DNA of 47,459 bases from Competibacteraceae bacterium UBA3908 (lineage in GTDB: Bacteria; Pseudomonadota; Gammaproteobacteria; Competibacterales; Competibacteraceae): NCBI GenBank assembly GCA_002391525.1, contig DGFE01000173.1, positions 632-48,090 of the forward strand, read 5' to 3'. A program made the translations under genes and the position numbers. Under the pieces are notes generated by a model. That model ran no database searches, had not been told where the DNA came from, and saw only the letters and a program-made list of their open reading frames with translations. This document shows positions 28,489 to 37,114 of the stretch, in pieces. Positions within the stretch are counted from its first letter, which is position 1, and every line of letters starts with the position of its first letter.

Positions 28489-30348
28489 ATGAGAATGAAA
28501 TTGTTGACGGTTGCGGCGTTGTCCGTCCTGGGGCTTGGGGGTTGTGGTGACGACGACGACCCCGTCAGCACCGCGGTCAGGTCGGTGGAGTTCACCGAAA
28601 CGCCCGCGCCGACTACCACGGACGAGATTGCAAGGACCTATACCCGATCGACGGTCAAGGTGACCTACGAGGACGGGCGGGTCAGGGAGACCCCACTCGC
28701 TTACAACGTGCTGTTCAGCGTGAAGGACCCGGTGGCCGAGGTCAACGGCGAGAAACACCCGGCGGGCCAGCTTTACAACTACCGGATGGAGCCCTTGCTC
28801 GATCCGATGGGCAATCCGGTGGTGGCCGAGACCCCGGACGCCAACAGCCTGCTCGAGGTGGACGACCAGCTGTTCCTGGTGACGCATTACGAATATGACT
28901 GGATTCTGAGCGACGGCGCGGTGGCGTGGACAGCGCCCGGCTGGTACACCCGCATGCCGATGTCGATGACCTTGAGCGAGATCGCCCAGACCGGCGACGG
29001 CAAGCTGACCGCGACCAGGGTTCGACCCATCGAGTTCTCCGGCGTCAACGGCATCTGGATTCCCTGTTTCGGCTCCCAAACGCCCTGGAACACCCATCTG
29101 GGTTCCGAGGAAGATTACGATCTGATCTACAACCCGCTCGATGCCAAGAATTACGGCACCACCACGTCCGGCCTCAAGGCCATGCGCGAACTGTATTTCA
29201 AGGGCGAGCGCGAGGCCAATCCCTACCATTACGGCATCATTCCCGAAGTGACCGTCAGGGCCGACGGCTCCACCAGCGTGGTCAAGCACTACGCCATGGG
29301 ACGCGGCACCTGGGAGCAGGCCAAGCTCATGCCGGACGGCCGCACCGCCTACCTGGGTGACGACGGGGCCTACGTGCAGATGACGATGTTCGTGGCCGAC
29401 CAATACGGCGATTTGTCCGCCGGCACCCTGTACACCGCCAAATGGAATCAGACCAGCGACCAGAACGGCGGCAGCGCGACTCTGAGCTGGATCAGGCTGG
29501 GCCACGGCGCCGACGCCGAGATCAAGGCGCTGGCCAACCGCCTCACCTTCAACGACATCTTTGACGCGGTGGCCCCGAGCGACGGCCAGTGTCCCGCCGG
29601 TTACCAGCGGGTGCGCGCCGGCTCCGCCTCGGACGAGTGCCTGACGCTCAAGCCCGGCATGGAACAGGCCGCCGCCTTCCTGGAAACCCGTCGCTACACC
29701 GCCCTGCTGGGCGGCACCACCGAATGGACCAAGATGGAAGGTCTCGCGGTCAACGCCAGGGACAAGAAACTGTACATGGCGATGTCGCGGATCGAAACCA
29801 GCATGCGTTCCGACCCCACCGAGCCGGCCGATCACATCCGGCTGCCCGAGAACAAGGCGGGCGCCACCTACACGCTGGAGTTGAGCTCCGGCATCGAGGA
29901 CACTCAGGGCAACGCCATCGATTCCGAATGGGTGGCGGTCAGCATGGCGGTCGAGCCGGCGCTGCTCGGCAAGCCGATTGCCGCGGACGCTTTGGGCAAC
30001 ACCGCCGACGTCGACGCCATCGCCAACACCGACAACCTGTTCTTCTCCGAGAAAATGCGCACGCTGTTCATCGGCGAGGATTCGGGGATGCACATCAACA
30101 ACTTCGTGTGGGCCTACCACGTGGACACCCGGAAGCTGACCCGCGTCATGACGTTGACGGCGGGCGCCGAGTCCACCGGTTTGCAGGTGGTCGAGAACCT
30201 GAACGGTCATGCCTACATCATGAGCAACGCTCAACACCACGGCGATTTTGCGAGCAGCATCAACGCCGATCTCAAGGCGCAACTGACGCCGCTGATCGAC
30301 AGGTTCGACGCGCCGGTGGGTTACATCGGGGGTATCCCCGGTCTTTGA
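28489..30348 (+). CDS. PhoX/DUF839-family lipoprotein (putative alkaline phosphatase)
   Basis: This 619-residue protein has a short signal peptide and a lipobox LGGC, giving a lipidated Cys19 followed by four aspartates at 21-24. The body resembles the PhoX (DUF839) family of calcium/iron phosphatases: a Cys-containing IPCFGSQTPWNTHLGSEED segment at 191-209 (compare the family's TPWGT..EEN), a GDD motif near 290-292, and KMEGLAVNARDKKLY near 415-429. Classic PhoX proteins are Tat-exported and soluble; this one looks like a Sec lipoprotein. ATG 28489 is chosen for the GGGAG site 8 bases upstream and the intact signal peptide. Activity is inferred from family only. Confidence 0.68.
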   Translation: MRMKLLTVAALSVLGLGGCGDDDDPVSTAVRSVEFTETPAPTTTDEIARTYTRSTVKVTYEDGRVRETPLAYNVLFSVKDPVAEVNGEKHPAGQLYNYRMEPLLDPMGNPVVAETPDANSLLEVDDQLFLVTHYEYDWILSDGAVAWTAPGWYTRMPMSMTLSEIAQTGDGKLTATRVRPIEFSGVNGIWIPCFGSQTPWNTHLGSEEDYDLIYNPLDAKNYGTTTSGLKAMRELYFKGEREANPYHYGIIPEVTVRADGSTSVVKHYAMGRGTWEQAKLMPDGRTAYLGDDGAYVQMTMFVADQYGDLSAGTLYTAKWNQTSDQNGGSATLSWIRLGHGADAEIKALANRLTFNDIFDAVAPSDGQCPAGYQRVRAGSASDECLTLKPGMEQAAAFLETRRYTALLGGTTEWTKMEGLAVNARDKKLYMAMSRIETSMRSDPTEPADHIRLPENKAGATYTLELSSGIEDTQGNAIDSEWVAVSMAVEPALLGKPIAADALGNTADVDAIANTDNLFFSEKMRTLFIGEDSGMHINNFVWAYHVDTRKLTRVMTLTAGAESTGLQVVENLNGHAYIMSNAQHHGDFASSINADLKAQLTPLIDRFDAPVGYIGGIPGL

Positions 30349-30376
30349 TCGCTTGCCGCGAGGTTTGAAAAGATAG

Positions 30377-30409
30377 AAACAGCTGGCGGTCGCGAGCCGC
30401 CAGCTGTTT
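30377..30409 (+). terminator. Perfect 13-bp hairpin between the two lipoprotein genes
   Basis: Arms 30377-30389 and 30397-30409 are perfect complements around the loop TCGCGAG, and the 3' arm ends in TTT. It lies 28 bases after the PhoX-like stop and just before the next gene's ribosome binding site. It could be an intrinsic terminator with a short T tract, an attenuator, or an RNA stabiliser letting the two genes be made at different levels. Confidence 0.6.
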
Positions 30410-30427
30410 GCGTTTGAGGAGAACCGT

Positions 30428-32479
30428 ATGCATCGCCAGCAGCATGGTTTGAACGGTGTCCTGGCCGCCGTGATGGTGAGTGTAGTGCTTGCGGGCTGTA
30501 GCGACAGCCAGGGTCGGGTGGATCGGCTGGCGGCCAATGCCGGAACCGCGGCCAGCGCCGTGCCCGGCTTTCCGAAGGGCGATTTCCGCAGCCCGCTGAC
30601 GTTTGCCAATCCCTACGCCCACATCCCCGCCCAGTGCCATATCGAGACCTCGCGGGGTGCGCAAAACGCCTGTCTGTTCTGTCATACCAACGGCGTTTAT
30701 CGCCTGGGGCTGGGCAACAACTTTCCGCAGGCCGGCGCGGAGCCGCGACTCGGCAACCTGCAACTCGAATATTCGTTCACGCCCATCAGTCCCTTCACCG
30801 TCTCGCCGAGCCGCAATCCCTGGGAAAACACCCTGACGCCGGAGAAGTTGCGCGAAGCCGTGGCCGCGCTGGGCGTGAATCCCGAAGAGTGGGACATGGA
30901 AGCCTATATTCGCCAGGACAACTGGCAGGCGGCTTTTCAGCAGCGTCCCGGCGACCCGCGCGACTGGGACGGCGGGGGCGGCGCCGCGCCGTTCCGGCTG
31001 TTTCCAGGGCTGGATCCGGCGGATTTGCCCGCCGATGCCGACGGTTTCGTCCGCTCCGGCAGCCCGCGCAACGGCTGGTTCCAGGACGGCGACGGACGCT
31101 GGGTCACCGGCTGGCGAGCGGTGAATTTCATGCCCTACGGCATCTTCACTCCGATGACCGGTTCCGTATCCGGGATTTATATTCGGCTGCCCAGGCCGTT
31201 CATGCAGCGCGAGGACGGCGGTTTCGATCTGGACGTCTACGCCCGGAATCTCGAGCTGTTGGAACGGGCGATTCAGGACCGCTTGCGCGAGGAAGATGGC
31301 GAGACCTACCAGGGCGCGGCCCGGACCGTCGCCATCGAACGCGGACTGTATCCGGTCGGCACGGAAATCGCGCATCCCCTGCATTACGTGGACGTGGCGG
31401 CGGATGGGAGCGACCGGGCGGTGAGTCCCTATCCCGGCACGCGCGCCCGCCGGGTCAAGGAAATCCGCTACATGTACAAATGGAAAGCGTTTTATCCCAG
31501 CCAGTTCCGTCCCGGCGCCAAGGAAGAGGGCGCGCCGGTCTACGGCAACGACGCGCAAGGCTGGGTGGACAATGGCGTGGGCTGGTATCTGGCCGGTTAC
31601 ATCGAGGAGGCCGGTGGCGCGTTGCGGCCGCAAAACCGCGAGGAGCTGGCGCAGTGCATCGGCTGCCACAGCGGCGTCGCCACCACCGAGTTCCCCATGT
31701 TCACCTCGGGGGTCGGCAACACCGTGGATTCCACCTGGTCGCTGCCACGCAAGTTTCCGGGCGAACCGGGCTGGCGGGAAATGGATTATCTGCGCTATCT
31801 GGCCAGGCCCGACGCCCAGCCGGCGGATACGCCGGGCTTGGCGCGGCTGGGCGATCCCCTGAATCGAGGGCTGGGCAAGGGCGAGTTCCGCCATTTCCTG
31901 GATCACGTGGTCGGCGTAAGTCTATACGGGGACATGCCCGCCGCCATCGAGCGGTTTCTGAACGTCGCGATCCAGCCGGATCGCGGCTATTCCGCCGCCT
32001 GGCCGGCGCTGGATCCCACCAGTGCGGCGAGTTTTCAGCAAAGTCAGGCAGTGCGACAAACGCTGTTGCGTGAACTGACCGCGCGGAGCGGTTATCTGAC
32101 CGCCGAGGGCGCGATTCGCGGCGAACTGCTGTATCCGCCCAGGGACGATACTTTGGCCGCCGCCCGCCGCTATCGGCAGGTGGTCGTTACCCAACGCTAC
32201 GTCAAGGGCAAGGACGTGTTCGCGGAGACGCCCGTGACTTTCCGTTATTTCCGGGACGGAGCGGAAGGCTTCGCCCATCGGGACGGACGGCCCTACCAGA
32301 CCGGTGAGGTGATTACCGACCGGCCGGTGGATCTGGCCAATCCCGCCTCGATCACCTATGGAGTAGGCATCGCCGAGACCCTGATCGATCCCGACCGGCC
32401 GTTCGAGTCGGGTGGAAGCCACTTTCCGGACTATGTGCCGCTTCTGGCCGAGCCGTTGCGCTTTGCACCGAAGCCTTGA
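30428..32479 (+). CDS. Large diheme c-type cytochrome lipoprotein, function unknown
   Basis: I do not recognise a named family. The 683-residue protein has a signal peptide with lipobox LAGC (lipidated Cys24, Ser at +2, which favours outer-membrane sorting) and two c-heme motifs, C82-L-F-C-H86 and C410-I-G-C-H414, about 330 residues apart. The rest is rich in aromatic and Pro/Gly residues with no membrane helices, so it is probably a folded periplasmic or surface electron-transfer protein or heme enzyme. A GAGGAGA ribosome binding site precedes ATG 30428. It follows the PhoX-like lipoprotein across a hairpin, which suggests a shared role that is not known. Confidence 0.8.
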   Translation: MHRQQHGLNGVLAAVMVSVVLAGCSDSQGRVDRLAANAGTAASAVPGFPKGDFRSPLTFANPYAHIPAQCHIETSRGAQNACLFCHTNGVYRLGLGNNFPQAGAEPRLGNLQLEYSFTPISPFTVSPSRNPWENTLTPEKLREAVAALGVNPEEWDMEAYIRQDNWQAAFQQRPGDPRDWDGGGGAAPFRLFPGLDPADLPADADGFVRSGSPRNGWFQDGDGRWVTGWRAVNFMPYGIFTPMTGSVSGIYIRLPRPFMQREDGGFDLDVYARNLELLERAIQDRLREEDGETYQGAARTVAIERGLYPVGTEIAHPLHYVDVAADGSDRAVSPYPGTRARRVKEIRYMYKWKAFYPSQFRPGAKEEGAPVYGNDAQGWVDNGVGWYLAGYIEEAGGALRPQNREELAQCIGCHSGVATTEFPMFTSGVGNTVDSTWSLPRKFPGEPGWREMDYLRYLARPDAQPADTPGLARLGDPLNRGLGKGEFRHFLDHVVGVSLYGDMPAAIERFLNVAIQPDRGYSAAWPALDPTSAASFQQSQAVRQTLLRELTARSGYLTAEGAIRGELLYPPRDDTLAAARRYRQVVVTQRYVKGKDVFAETPVTFRYFRDGAEGFAHRDGRPYQTGEVITDRPVDLANPASITYGVGIAETLIDPDRPFESGGSHFPDYVPLLAEPLRFAPKP

Positions 32480-32511
32480 GGTCGAGCTCACGAGTGCGCC
32501 GTTGGCTATTG

Positions 32512-32598
32512 CGGTGATGACGGGAAACGGGTTAGCGTTATCGGCGGTATGAACGTCTTTCACCCATCACCGAAACCCGTCGCCGCGTCCGCGCGGCG
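32512..32598 (+). other. Inverted-repeat-rich leader upstream of thrH
   Basis: Three complementary pairs crowd the 140-base gap: CGGTGATG (32512-32519) with CATCACCG (32565-32572), ACGGGTT (32527-32533) with AACCCGT (32574-32580), and a hairpin CGCCGCG-TCCG-CGCGGCG (32581-32598). The first two interleave. No T-run follows. They may fold in the mRNA leader or be an operator; no known riboswitch class is recognised. Confidence 0.3.
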
Positions 32599-32619
32599 GG
32601 TGGCCAACAGGGGGCTCTC

Positions 32620-33228
32620 ATGGAACTCGCTTGCCTGGACCTGGAAGGAGTCCTGGTTCCGGAAATCTGGATCAATGTGGCCGAACGCACCGGCATCGAA
32701 GCGTTGCGGCTGACCACCCGCGACGTTCCCGATTACGATGAATTGATGCGGGGACGGTTGGCGCTGCTCGATCAGCACGGGCTGAAGCTGCCGGACATCC
32801 AGCGGGTGATCGCCGGCATGGGGCCGCTGGACGGGGCTCGCGAATTTCTGGACTGGCTGCGCGAGCGGTTTCAGGTGGTGATCCTGTCGGATACCTACTA
32901 CGAGTTCGCTCTGCCGCTGATGCGGCAGCTCGGCTGGCCCACCCTGTTCTGCCACCGGCTGGAAGTGGCGAACGACCGGGTCGTGAACTATGTCCTGCGG
33001 CAGGCCGACTCCAAGCGCGCGGCGGTACGGGCGTTCCACGATCTCAATTTCCGGGTGATCGCCGCCGGCGATTCCTACAACGACACCGCGATGCTGGCCG
33101 AGGCCGAGGCGGGCATTCTGTTCCGGCCACCGCAGAACGTGATCGACGAATTCCCGCAGTTCCCGGTGGCCTGGACTTTCGAGGACATGTGCGAGGAATT
33201 TCGCAAGGCCAGCCTGCGCCCGTTGTGA
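32620..33228 (+). CDS. thrH: Phosphoserine phosphatase / homoserine phosphotransferase ThrH
   Basis: ThrH, known from Pseudomonas aeruginosa, is a HAD-family enzyme that dephosphorylates phosphoserine and can pass the phosphate to homoserine. The 202-residue protein matches it along its length: CLDLEGVLVPEIW with nucleophile Asp7 and Glu9, PDYDELM, the VVILSDT motif (Ser90, Asp91), Lys132, and GDSYNDTAML (Asp151). Glu at position 9 instead of the usual HAD aspartate is a ThrH feature. ATG 32620 gives the standard N-terminus. It links serine and threonine synthesis. Confidence 0.93.
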   Translation: MELACLDLEGVLVPEIWINVAERTGIEALRLTTRDVPDYDELMRGRLALLDQHGLKLPDIQRVIAGMGPLDGAREFLDWLRERFQVVILSDTYYEFALPLMRQLGWPTLFCHRLEVANDRVVNYVLRQADSKRAAVRAFHDLNFRVIAAGDSYNDTAMLAEAEAGILFRPPQNVIDEFPQFPVAWTFEDMCEEFRKASLRPL

Positions 33229-33251
33229 ACGGGCGTCGAAATCAGCGGGTC

Positions 33252-34361
33252 ATGAGACGAATGAAAAAAATAGCGATTGCCTGTCAAGGCGGTGGCAGCC
33301 ACACCGCATTCACCGCTGGAGTGTTGAAAGCCATCCTGGCTGTCGAGCAACAGACGTTGCCGCCCGACAGGAAATTCGAGATTGTCGCCCTGTCCGGTAC
33401 TTCCGGGGGCGCCATCTGCGCCCTGTTGGCATGGCGTGGCCTGGTCACGGGGCAACCGGACGAGGCGATCCGTCAACTGGATGATTTCTGGAAAAAATCG
33501 TGGCCGCAGGGCAACGCCAGTTCACCTTTCGAGCCCTTTCCGCCCAATCATCTGATGGTGCTGTTGGGCAGGCTGCTGCCCGTCGAGCTGCAATTGAGTC
33601 CCTACGATATCAACGATCCCCTTGGTTTGCTGGATGCCCAGGCCATTTTGAGAAGATTGCTGGAGAAATACGTAGACAAGACCTTCATTGAAAAGGTGAG
33701 GCGCGAACCGCCCTGTCCGACGCTCATCGTGGGCGCGGTCAACGTCCTGAGCGGCGAGTTCAGGGTGTTCAGCAGCGACAAATCGGAGATCGGCATCGAT
33801 GCGGTCGTAGCGTCGGCGGCGATTCCAACGCTGATGAAGGCCGTGGAAATCGATGGGGCTGCGTATTGGGATGGTCTTTTTTCGCAGAACCCACCATTGA
33901 AAAATTTATTGCGGGTATTGTGTTCCGGGCGGCAACGAGATCCTGACCGTCCATTGAATGAGCGGGACAAGGAAATCTGGATCATCCGCATCAATCCTGA
34001 AAGGCGGGAAAAAATACCCAGGTCCACCAGTGAAATTGTGGACAGACGCAATGAATTGGCTGGCAATCTGTCGTTGGAGCAGGAAAAAGGGTATATCGAA
34101 ACCATCAATCGCATGGTGCGATATTGCCGGGCCAAGGATTTGCCTCCTCCCGACAAGATCGATGAGCGGGGTATCGCAATTCGCCCCTACCAATACGTTC
34201 GACTCAATGAAATCGCCATGCCGCCGGGGAATTTCGATTCATCCTGGCCGATGGACGCGATATCCAAACTGGACAGAAACCCGGACTTTCTGGCGAGATT
34301 GATGGCGGAAGGCGAGCGGCAGGCGGAACTCTTTCTGGCAAAGTCCGACGCTCTGGCGTAA
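33252..34361 (+). CDS. Patatin-like phospholipase
   Basis: This 369-residue protein has the patatin-type lipid hydrolase signature: an oxyanion-hole glycine run QGGGSHTAF at 12-20, the nucleophile elbow GTSGG with Ser51, and the catalytic DG motif with Asp207 (YWDGLF). No signal peptide is visible, so it may act in the cytoplasm on membrane lipids or be exported by another route. ATG 33252 and ATG 33261 are both possible starts. The gene is visibly richer in A and T than its neighbours (poly-A codons, many Lys/Ile), hinting at more recent acquisition. Substrate is not predictable. Confidence 0.85.
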   Translation: MRRMKKIAIACQGGGSHTAFTAGVLKAILAVEQQTLPPDRKFEIVALSGTSGGAICALLAWRGLVTGQPDEAIRQLDDFWKKSWPQGNASSPFEPFPPNHLMVLLGRLLPVELQLSPYDINDPLGLLDAQAILRRLLEKYVDKTFIEKVRREPPCPTLIVGAVNVLSGEFRVFSSDKSEIGIDAVVASAAIPTLMKAVEIDGAAYWDGLFSQNPPLKNLLRVLCSGRQRDPDRPLNERDKEIWIIRINPERREKIPRSTSEIVDRRNELAGNLSLEQEKGYIETINRMVRYCRAKDLPPPDKIDERGIAIRPYQYVRLNEIAMPPGNFDSSWPMDAISKLDRNPDFLARLMAEGERQAELFLAKSDALA

Positions 34362-34437
34362 CCCCGTTCACCGCCCGCGATCCAGCCGGCGCGAGTTCAG
34401 GTTCACCCATTGTCCCGCATAGCCGTCAAGCACCCGT

Positions 34438-36429
34438 ATGCAGTCCGAATTCGTCAATGTCATGTTCGCCTGGGTCGCGGCCCATCCAGGCTGGATGAGC
34501 GCCGTGATCTTCCTGACCGCGGCGGCGGAATCGTTGACCATCGTCGGCGTCATCATTCCCGGCGCGCTGATCATGTTCACCCTGGGCGCTTTTATCGGTC
34601 TGGGCCATGTCGACTTCTGGTCGGCTTACTGGTGGTCGGCGCTGGGCGCGGTGGTCGGCGACGCCATCAGCTTCTGGATCGGCCGGGTCTTCCACCAGGG
34701 CGTGCGCCGGGTCTGGCCGTTCACCAGGCATCCCGAGATGATCACCCGCAGCGAGGAATTTTTCCGCAGGCACGGCGGCAAGGGCGTGCTGTTCGGGCGC
34801 TTCTTCGGGCCGGTGCGCGGCACCATTCCGACCGTGGCCGGGATGATGGACATGAGCTGGCGCGATTTCATGATCGCCAACGTGGTCTCCGCCATCCTGT
34901 GGGCGCCGGCCTACCTGATTCCCGGCATGGTCTTCGGCGCCTCGCTGGACATCGCCTCGCGGGTGGCGGGGCGATTGGTGGTGCTGATCCTGATCATCGC
35001 GGTGCTGCTGTGGGCCACCACCTGGCTGGTGAAGCACCTGGCGCGGCTGTTTCAGGCCCACGCCACCGACTGGGTGCAGCGGTTCTACGCCTGGAGCCGG
35101 GGCCGGCGCTTCATCGGACCGATCAGCGCGTCGTTGCTGGATCCGGCCCAGGGGGAACTGCGCGGGTTGGCGACGCTGGCGGTGTTGCTGCTGGGCGGCG
35201 TGGTGCTGATCAGCCTGAGCCTGAGCGCCGCCGGCCAGAAATTGCCGAGCGGCCTGGATCAGAGCCTTTATCACTTTTTCCAGGAATTGCGCACCCCATG
35301 GGCCGACGCCCTGATGGTGTTCACCGCCGAACTGGGCGATTATCAGGTCACCCTGCCGCTGAGCCTGGTCGTGTTCGGCTGGCTGGTCTGGCGGCGCAAG
35401 TCGGTGGCCGCCTGGCACTGGCTGGCGGCGCTGGGGTTCGGCATGGCCACCAATCTGCTGTTCAAGTGGCTGTTGCCGGTATCGAGTCCGGCGGAGGTGT
35501 CGCAAGGTGTATCCGGCTATTCGTTCCCGTCCAGCCACGCCACCTTCAGCACCCTGGTGTTCGGGTTCCTGGCGGTGCTGATCGCGCGCGAAATCCCGTT
35601 GGCCCGCCGCTGGATCGTCTATCTGGCGGCGGCGTTTCTGATCGTGCCGATTGCGTTCGCCCGGCTGTATCTGGGCGTGCACTGGCTGACCGATACGCTG
35701 GCGGGGTTGTGTCTGGGGCTGATCTGGGTGATGGTGCTCGGCTTGGCCTACAACCGCCACGCGGCGGCGGCGATGAACTGGCGCGGGCTGCTGGCGTACA
35801 GCGTGATCGCCCTGCTGGCGACCGATCTGGTGCATGTGGGACTCGACTATCGCGCGGACCTGCAACGTTATCAGCCGCAACCGGCGGTGCGAACCCTGGC
35901 GCGGGAGCAGTGGTGGCAGGGCGGCTGGCGGCAGTTGCCGCAGCAACGGTTGGATTTTCGGGGAAATCGCCGGCAGGACTTCGTGCTGCAGTGGGCGGGG
36001 ACCCGCGAGGACCTGGAGCGCCGCCTGCTGGCCGCGGGCTGGCAGCCGTCGCCACCGCCGAAACCGCGAAGCATGTTGTTGTGGCTGAGTCCGCAAGTGG
36101 AATTGCGGGAGTTGCCGGTCCTGCCGCAGATCCACGACGGCAGCGAAGACGACTTGACGATGGTGCGCTACGGCGACCAGCCGAACACCCGGTGGTTGCT
36201 GCGCTTCTGGGATGTCGAGGCGCGTCTGCGAGAGGGAAACCTGCCGATCTGGGTGGGCAGCGTCAGCCTGCAGAAACTGGAACCGCGGATGAGTCTGTTC
36301 ACCTTCGCGGTGGACGATCCGCAGACTCGCGCGCCCGCCGATCTGCTGGCTCCGGCCTGGCAGGGATTGCGGACTCGCACGGTGAAGGGCAGTAATCCCA
36401 ACGAGCGCATCACCTTGATCGCGGATTGA
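34438..36429 (+). CDS. DedA-PAP2-LssY_C membrane fusion protein
   Basis: The 663 residues join three parts. A DedA/SNARE-associated-like transporter domain spans about 20-200, with LFGRFFGPVRG. A PAP2 lipid-phosphatase domain spans about 250-445 and carries SFPSSH (His367) and R409-x5-H415-x3-D419. The soluble C-terminal domain (about 470-663) resembles the LssY C-terminus known from Legionella. DedA proteins translocate undecaprenyl phosphate and PAP2 proteins dephosphorylate undecaprenyl pyrophosphate, so a role in carrier-lipid recycling is a fair inference. ATG 34438 has no strong ribosome binding site. Confidence 0.88.
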   Translation: MQSEFVNVMFAWVAAHPGWMSAVIFLTAAAESLTIVGVIIPGALIMFTLGAFIGLGHVDFWSAYWWSALGAVVGDAISFWIGRVFHQGVRRVWPFTRHPEMITRSEEFFRRHGGKGVLFGRFFGPVRGTIPTVAGMMDMSWRDFMIANVVSAILWAPAYLIPGMVFGASLDIASRVAGRLVVLILIIAVLLWATTWLVKHLARLFQAHATDWVQRFYAWSRGRRFIGPISASLLDPAQGELRGLATLAVLLLGGVVLISLSLSAAGQKLPSGLDQSLYHFFQELRTPWADALMVFTAELGDYQVTLPLSLVVFGWLVWRRKSVAAWHWLAALGFGMATNLLFKWLLPVSSPAEVSQGVSGYSFPSSHATFSTLVFGFLAVLIAREIPLARRWIVYLAAAFLIVPIAFARLYLGVHWLTDTLAGLCLGLIWVMVLGLAYNRHAAAAMNWRGLLAYSVIALLATDLVHVGLDYRADLQRYQPQPAVRTLAREQWWQGGWRQLPQQRLDFRGNRRQDFVLQWAGTREDLERRLLAAGWQPSPPPKPRSMLLWLSPQVELRELPVLPQIHDGSEDDLTMVRYGDQPNTRWLLRFWDVEARLREGNLPIWVGSVSLQKLEPRMSLFTFAVDDPQTRAPADLLAPAWQGLRTRTVKGSNPNERITLIAD

Positions 36430-36476
36430 CGCGGGCCGCCGTTCCGGTGGGTTCGCAACCGAACGGGAGACAACCG

Positions 36477-37022
36477 ATGTTGATGAGAGCCGAGATATCC
36501 TGCCTGCTGGTGGTGGATTTTCAGGAACGATTGATGCCGGCGATCCATCACGGCGACCAGGTCGTCGCCAACGGCGCCTGGCTGATCGGGATCGCCCAGC
36601 GCCTGGGTGTGCCGGTGTTGGCGTCGGAGCAGTATCCGCGCGGGCTGGGTCCTACGGTGAGGGCCATCCGCGAATTGCTGCCGGCGGATGCCTTCATGGA
36701 AAAGACCCATTTTTCCTGCGCCGCGGAACTGGAGTGCATGCGGCGCATCGACGCGCTCGGTCGCGACCAGATCGTCATGATCGGCGCGGAGGCGCATGTT
36801 TGCGTGCTGCAAACCGCCCTGGACTTGCGAGCGGTGTGCAAGGACGTGTATCTGGTCGCCGACGGCGTGTCCTCGCGGTCGCCGCGCGACGTGGAACTGG
36901 CCCTGGAGCGAATGCGCGCCGCGGGTGTGCGCATCGTCAGCCGCGAGATGGTGGCCTTCGAGTGGCTGCACCAGGCCGGCACCGACCGTTTCCGCGAGAT
37001 CAGCCGCGAGTTTTTGCGCTGA
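36477..37022 (+). CDS. Isochorismatase-family hydrolase (YcaC-like)
   Basis: This 181-residue cysteine hydrolase has the family's catalytic triad: Asp14 (VVDFQER), Lys76 (MEKTHFSC) and Cys109 (GAEAHVCV). The short form with SEQYPRGLG near residue 45 resembles the YcaC-like branch, whose natural substrates are mostly unknown. ATG 36477 with ACGGGAGA upstream is preferred over an upstream in-frame TTG at 36426. It stands alone between the DedA fusion and ispG; the context gives no substrate. Confidence 0.85.
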   Translation: MLMRAEISCLLVVDFQERLMPAIHHGDQVVANGAWLIGIAQRLGVPVLASEQYPRGLGPTVRAIRELLPADAFMEKTHFSCAAELECMRRIDALGRDQIVMIGAEAHVCVLQTALDLRAVCKDVYLVADGVSSRSPRDVELALERMRAAGVRIVSREMVAFEWLHQAGTDRFREISREFLR

Positions 37023-37114
37023 GCGGAATTCCACGAGCGCGGGAATGGCCTCGGCCCGATGACGCTGTCGCGACCAGGGCCGCTCCCGCGGAATAGCGTC
37101 CTCAAACTGTCCGG

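Noticed and set aside
28359..28550. Small 63-codon frame before the PhoX-like gene
   Set aside because: It starts with TTG, has no ribosome binding site, overlaps the candidate Pho box and the lipoprotein signal peptide, and resembles nothing known.
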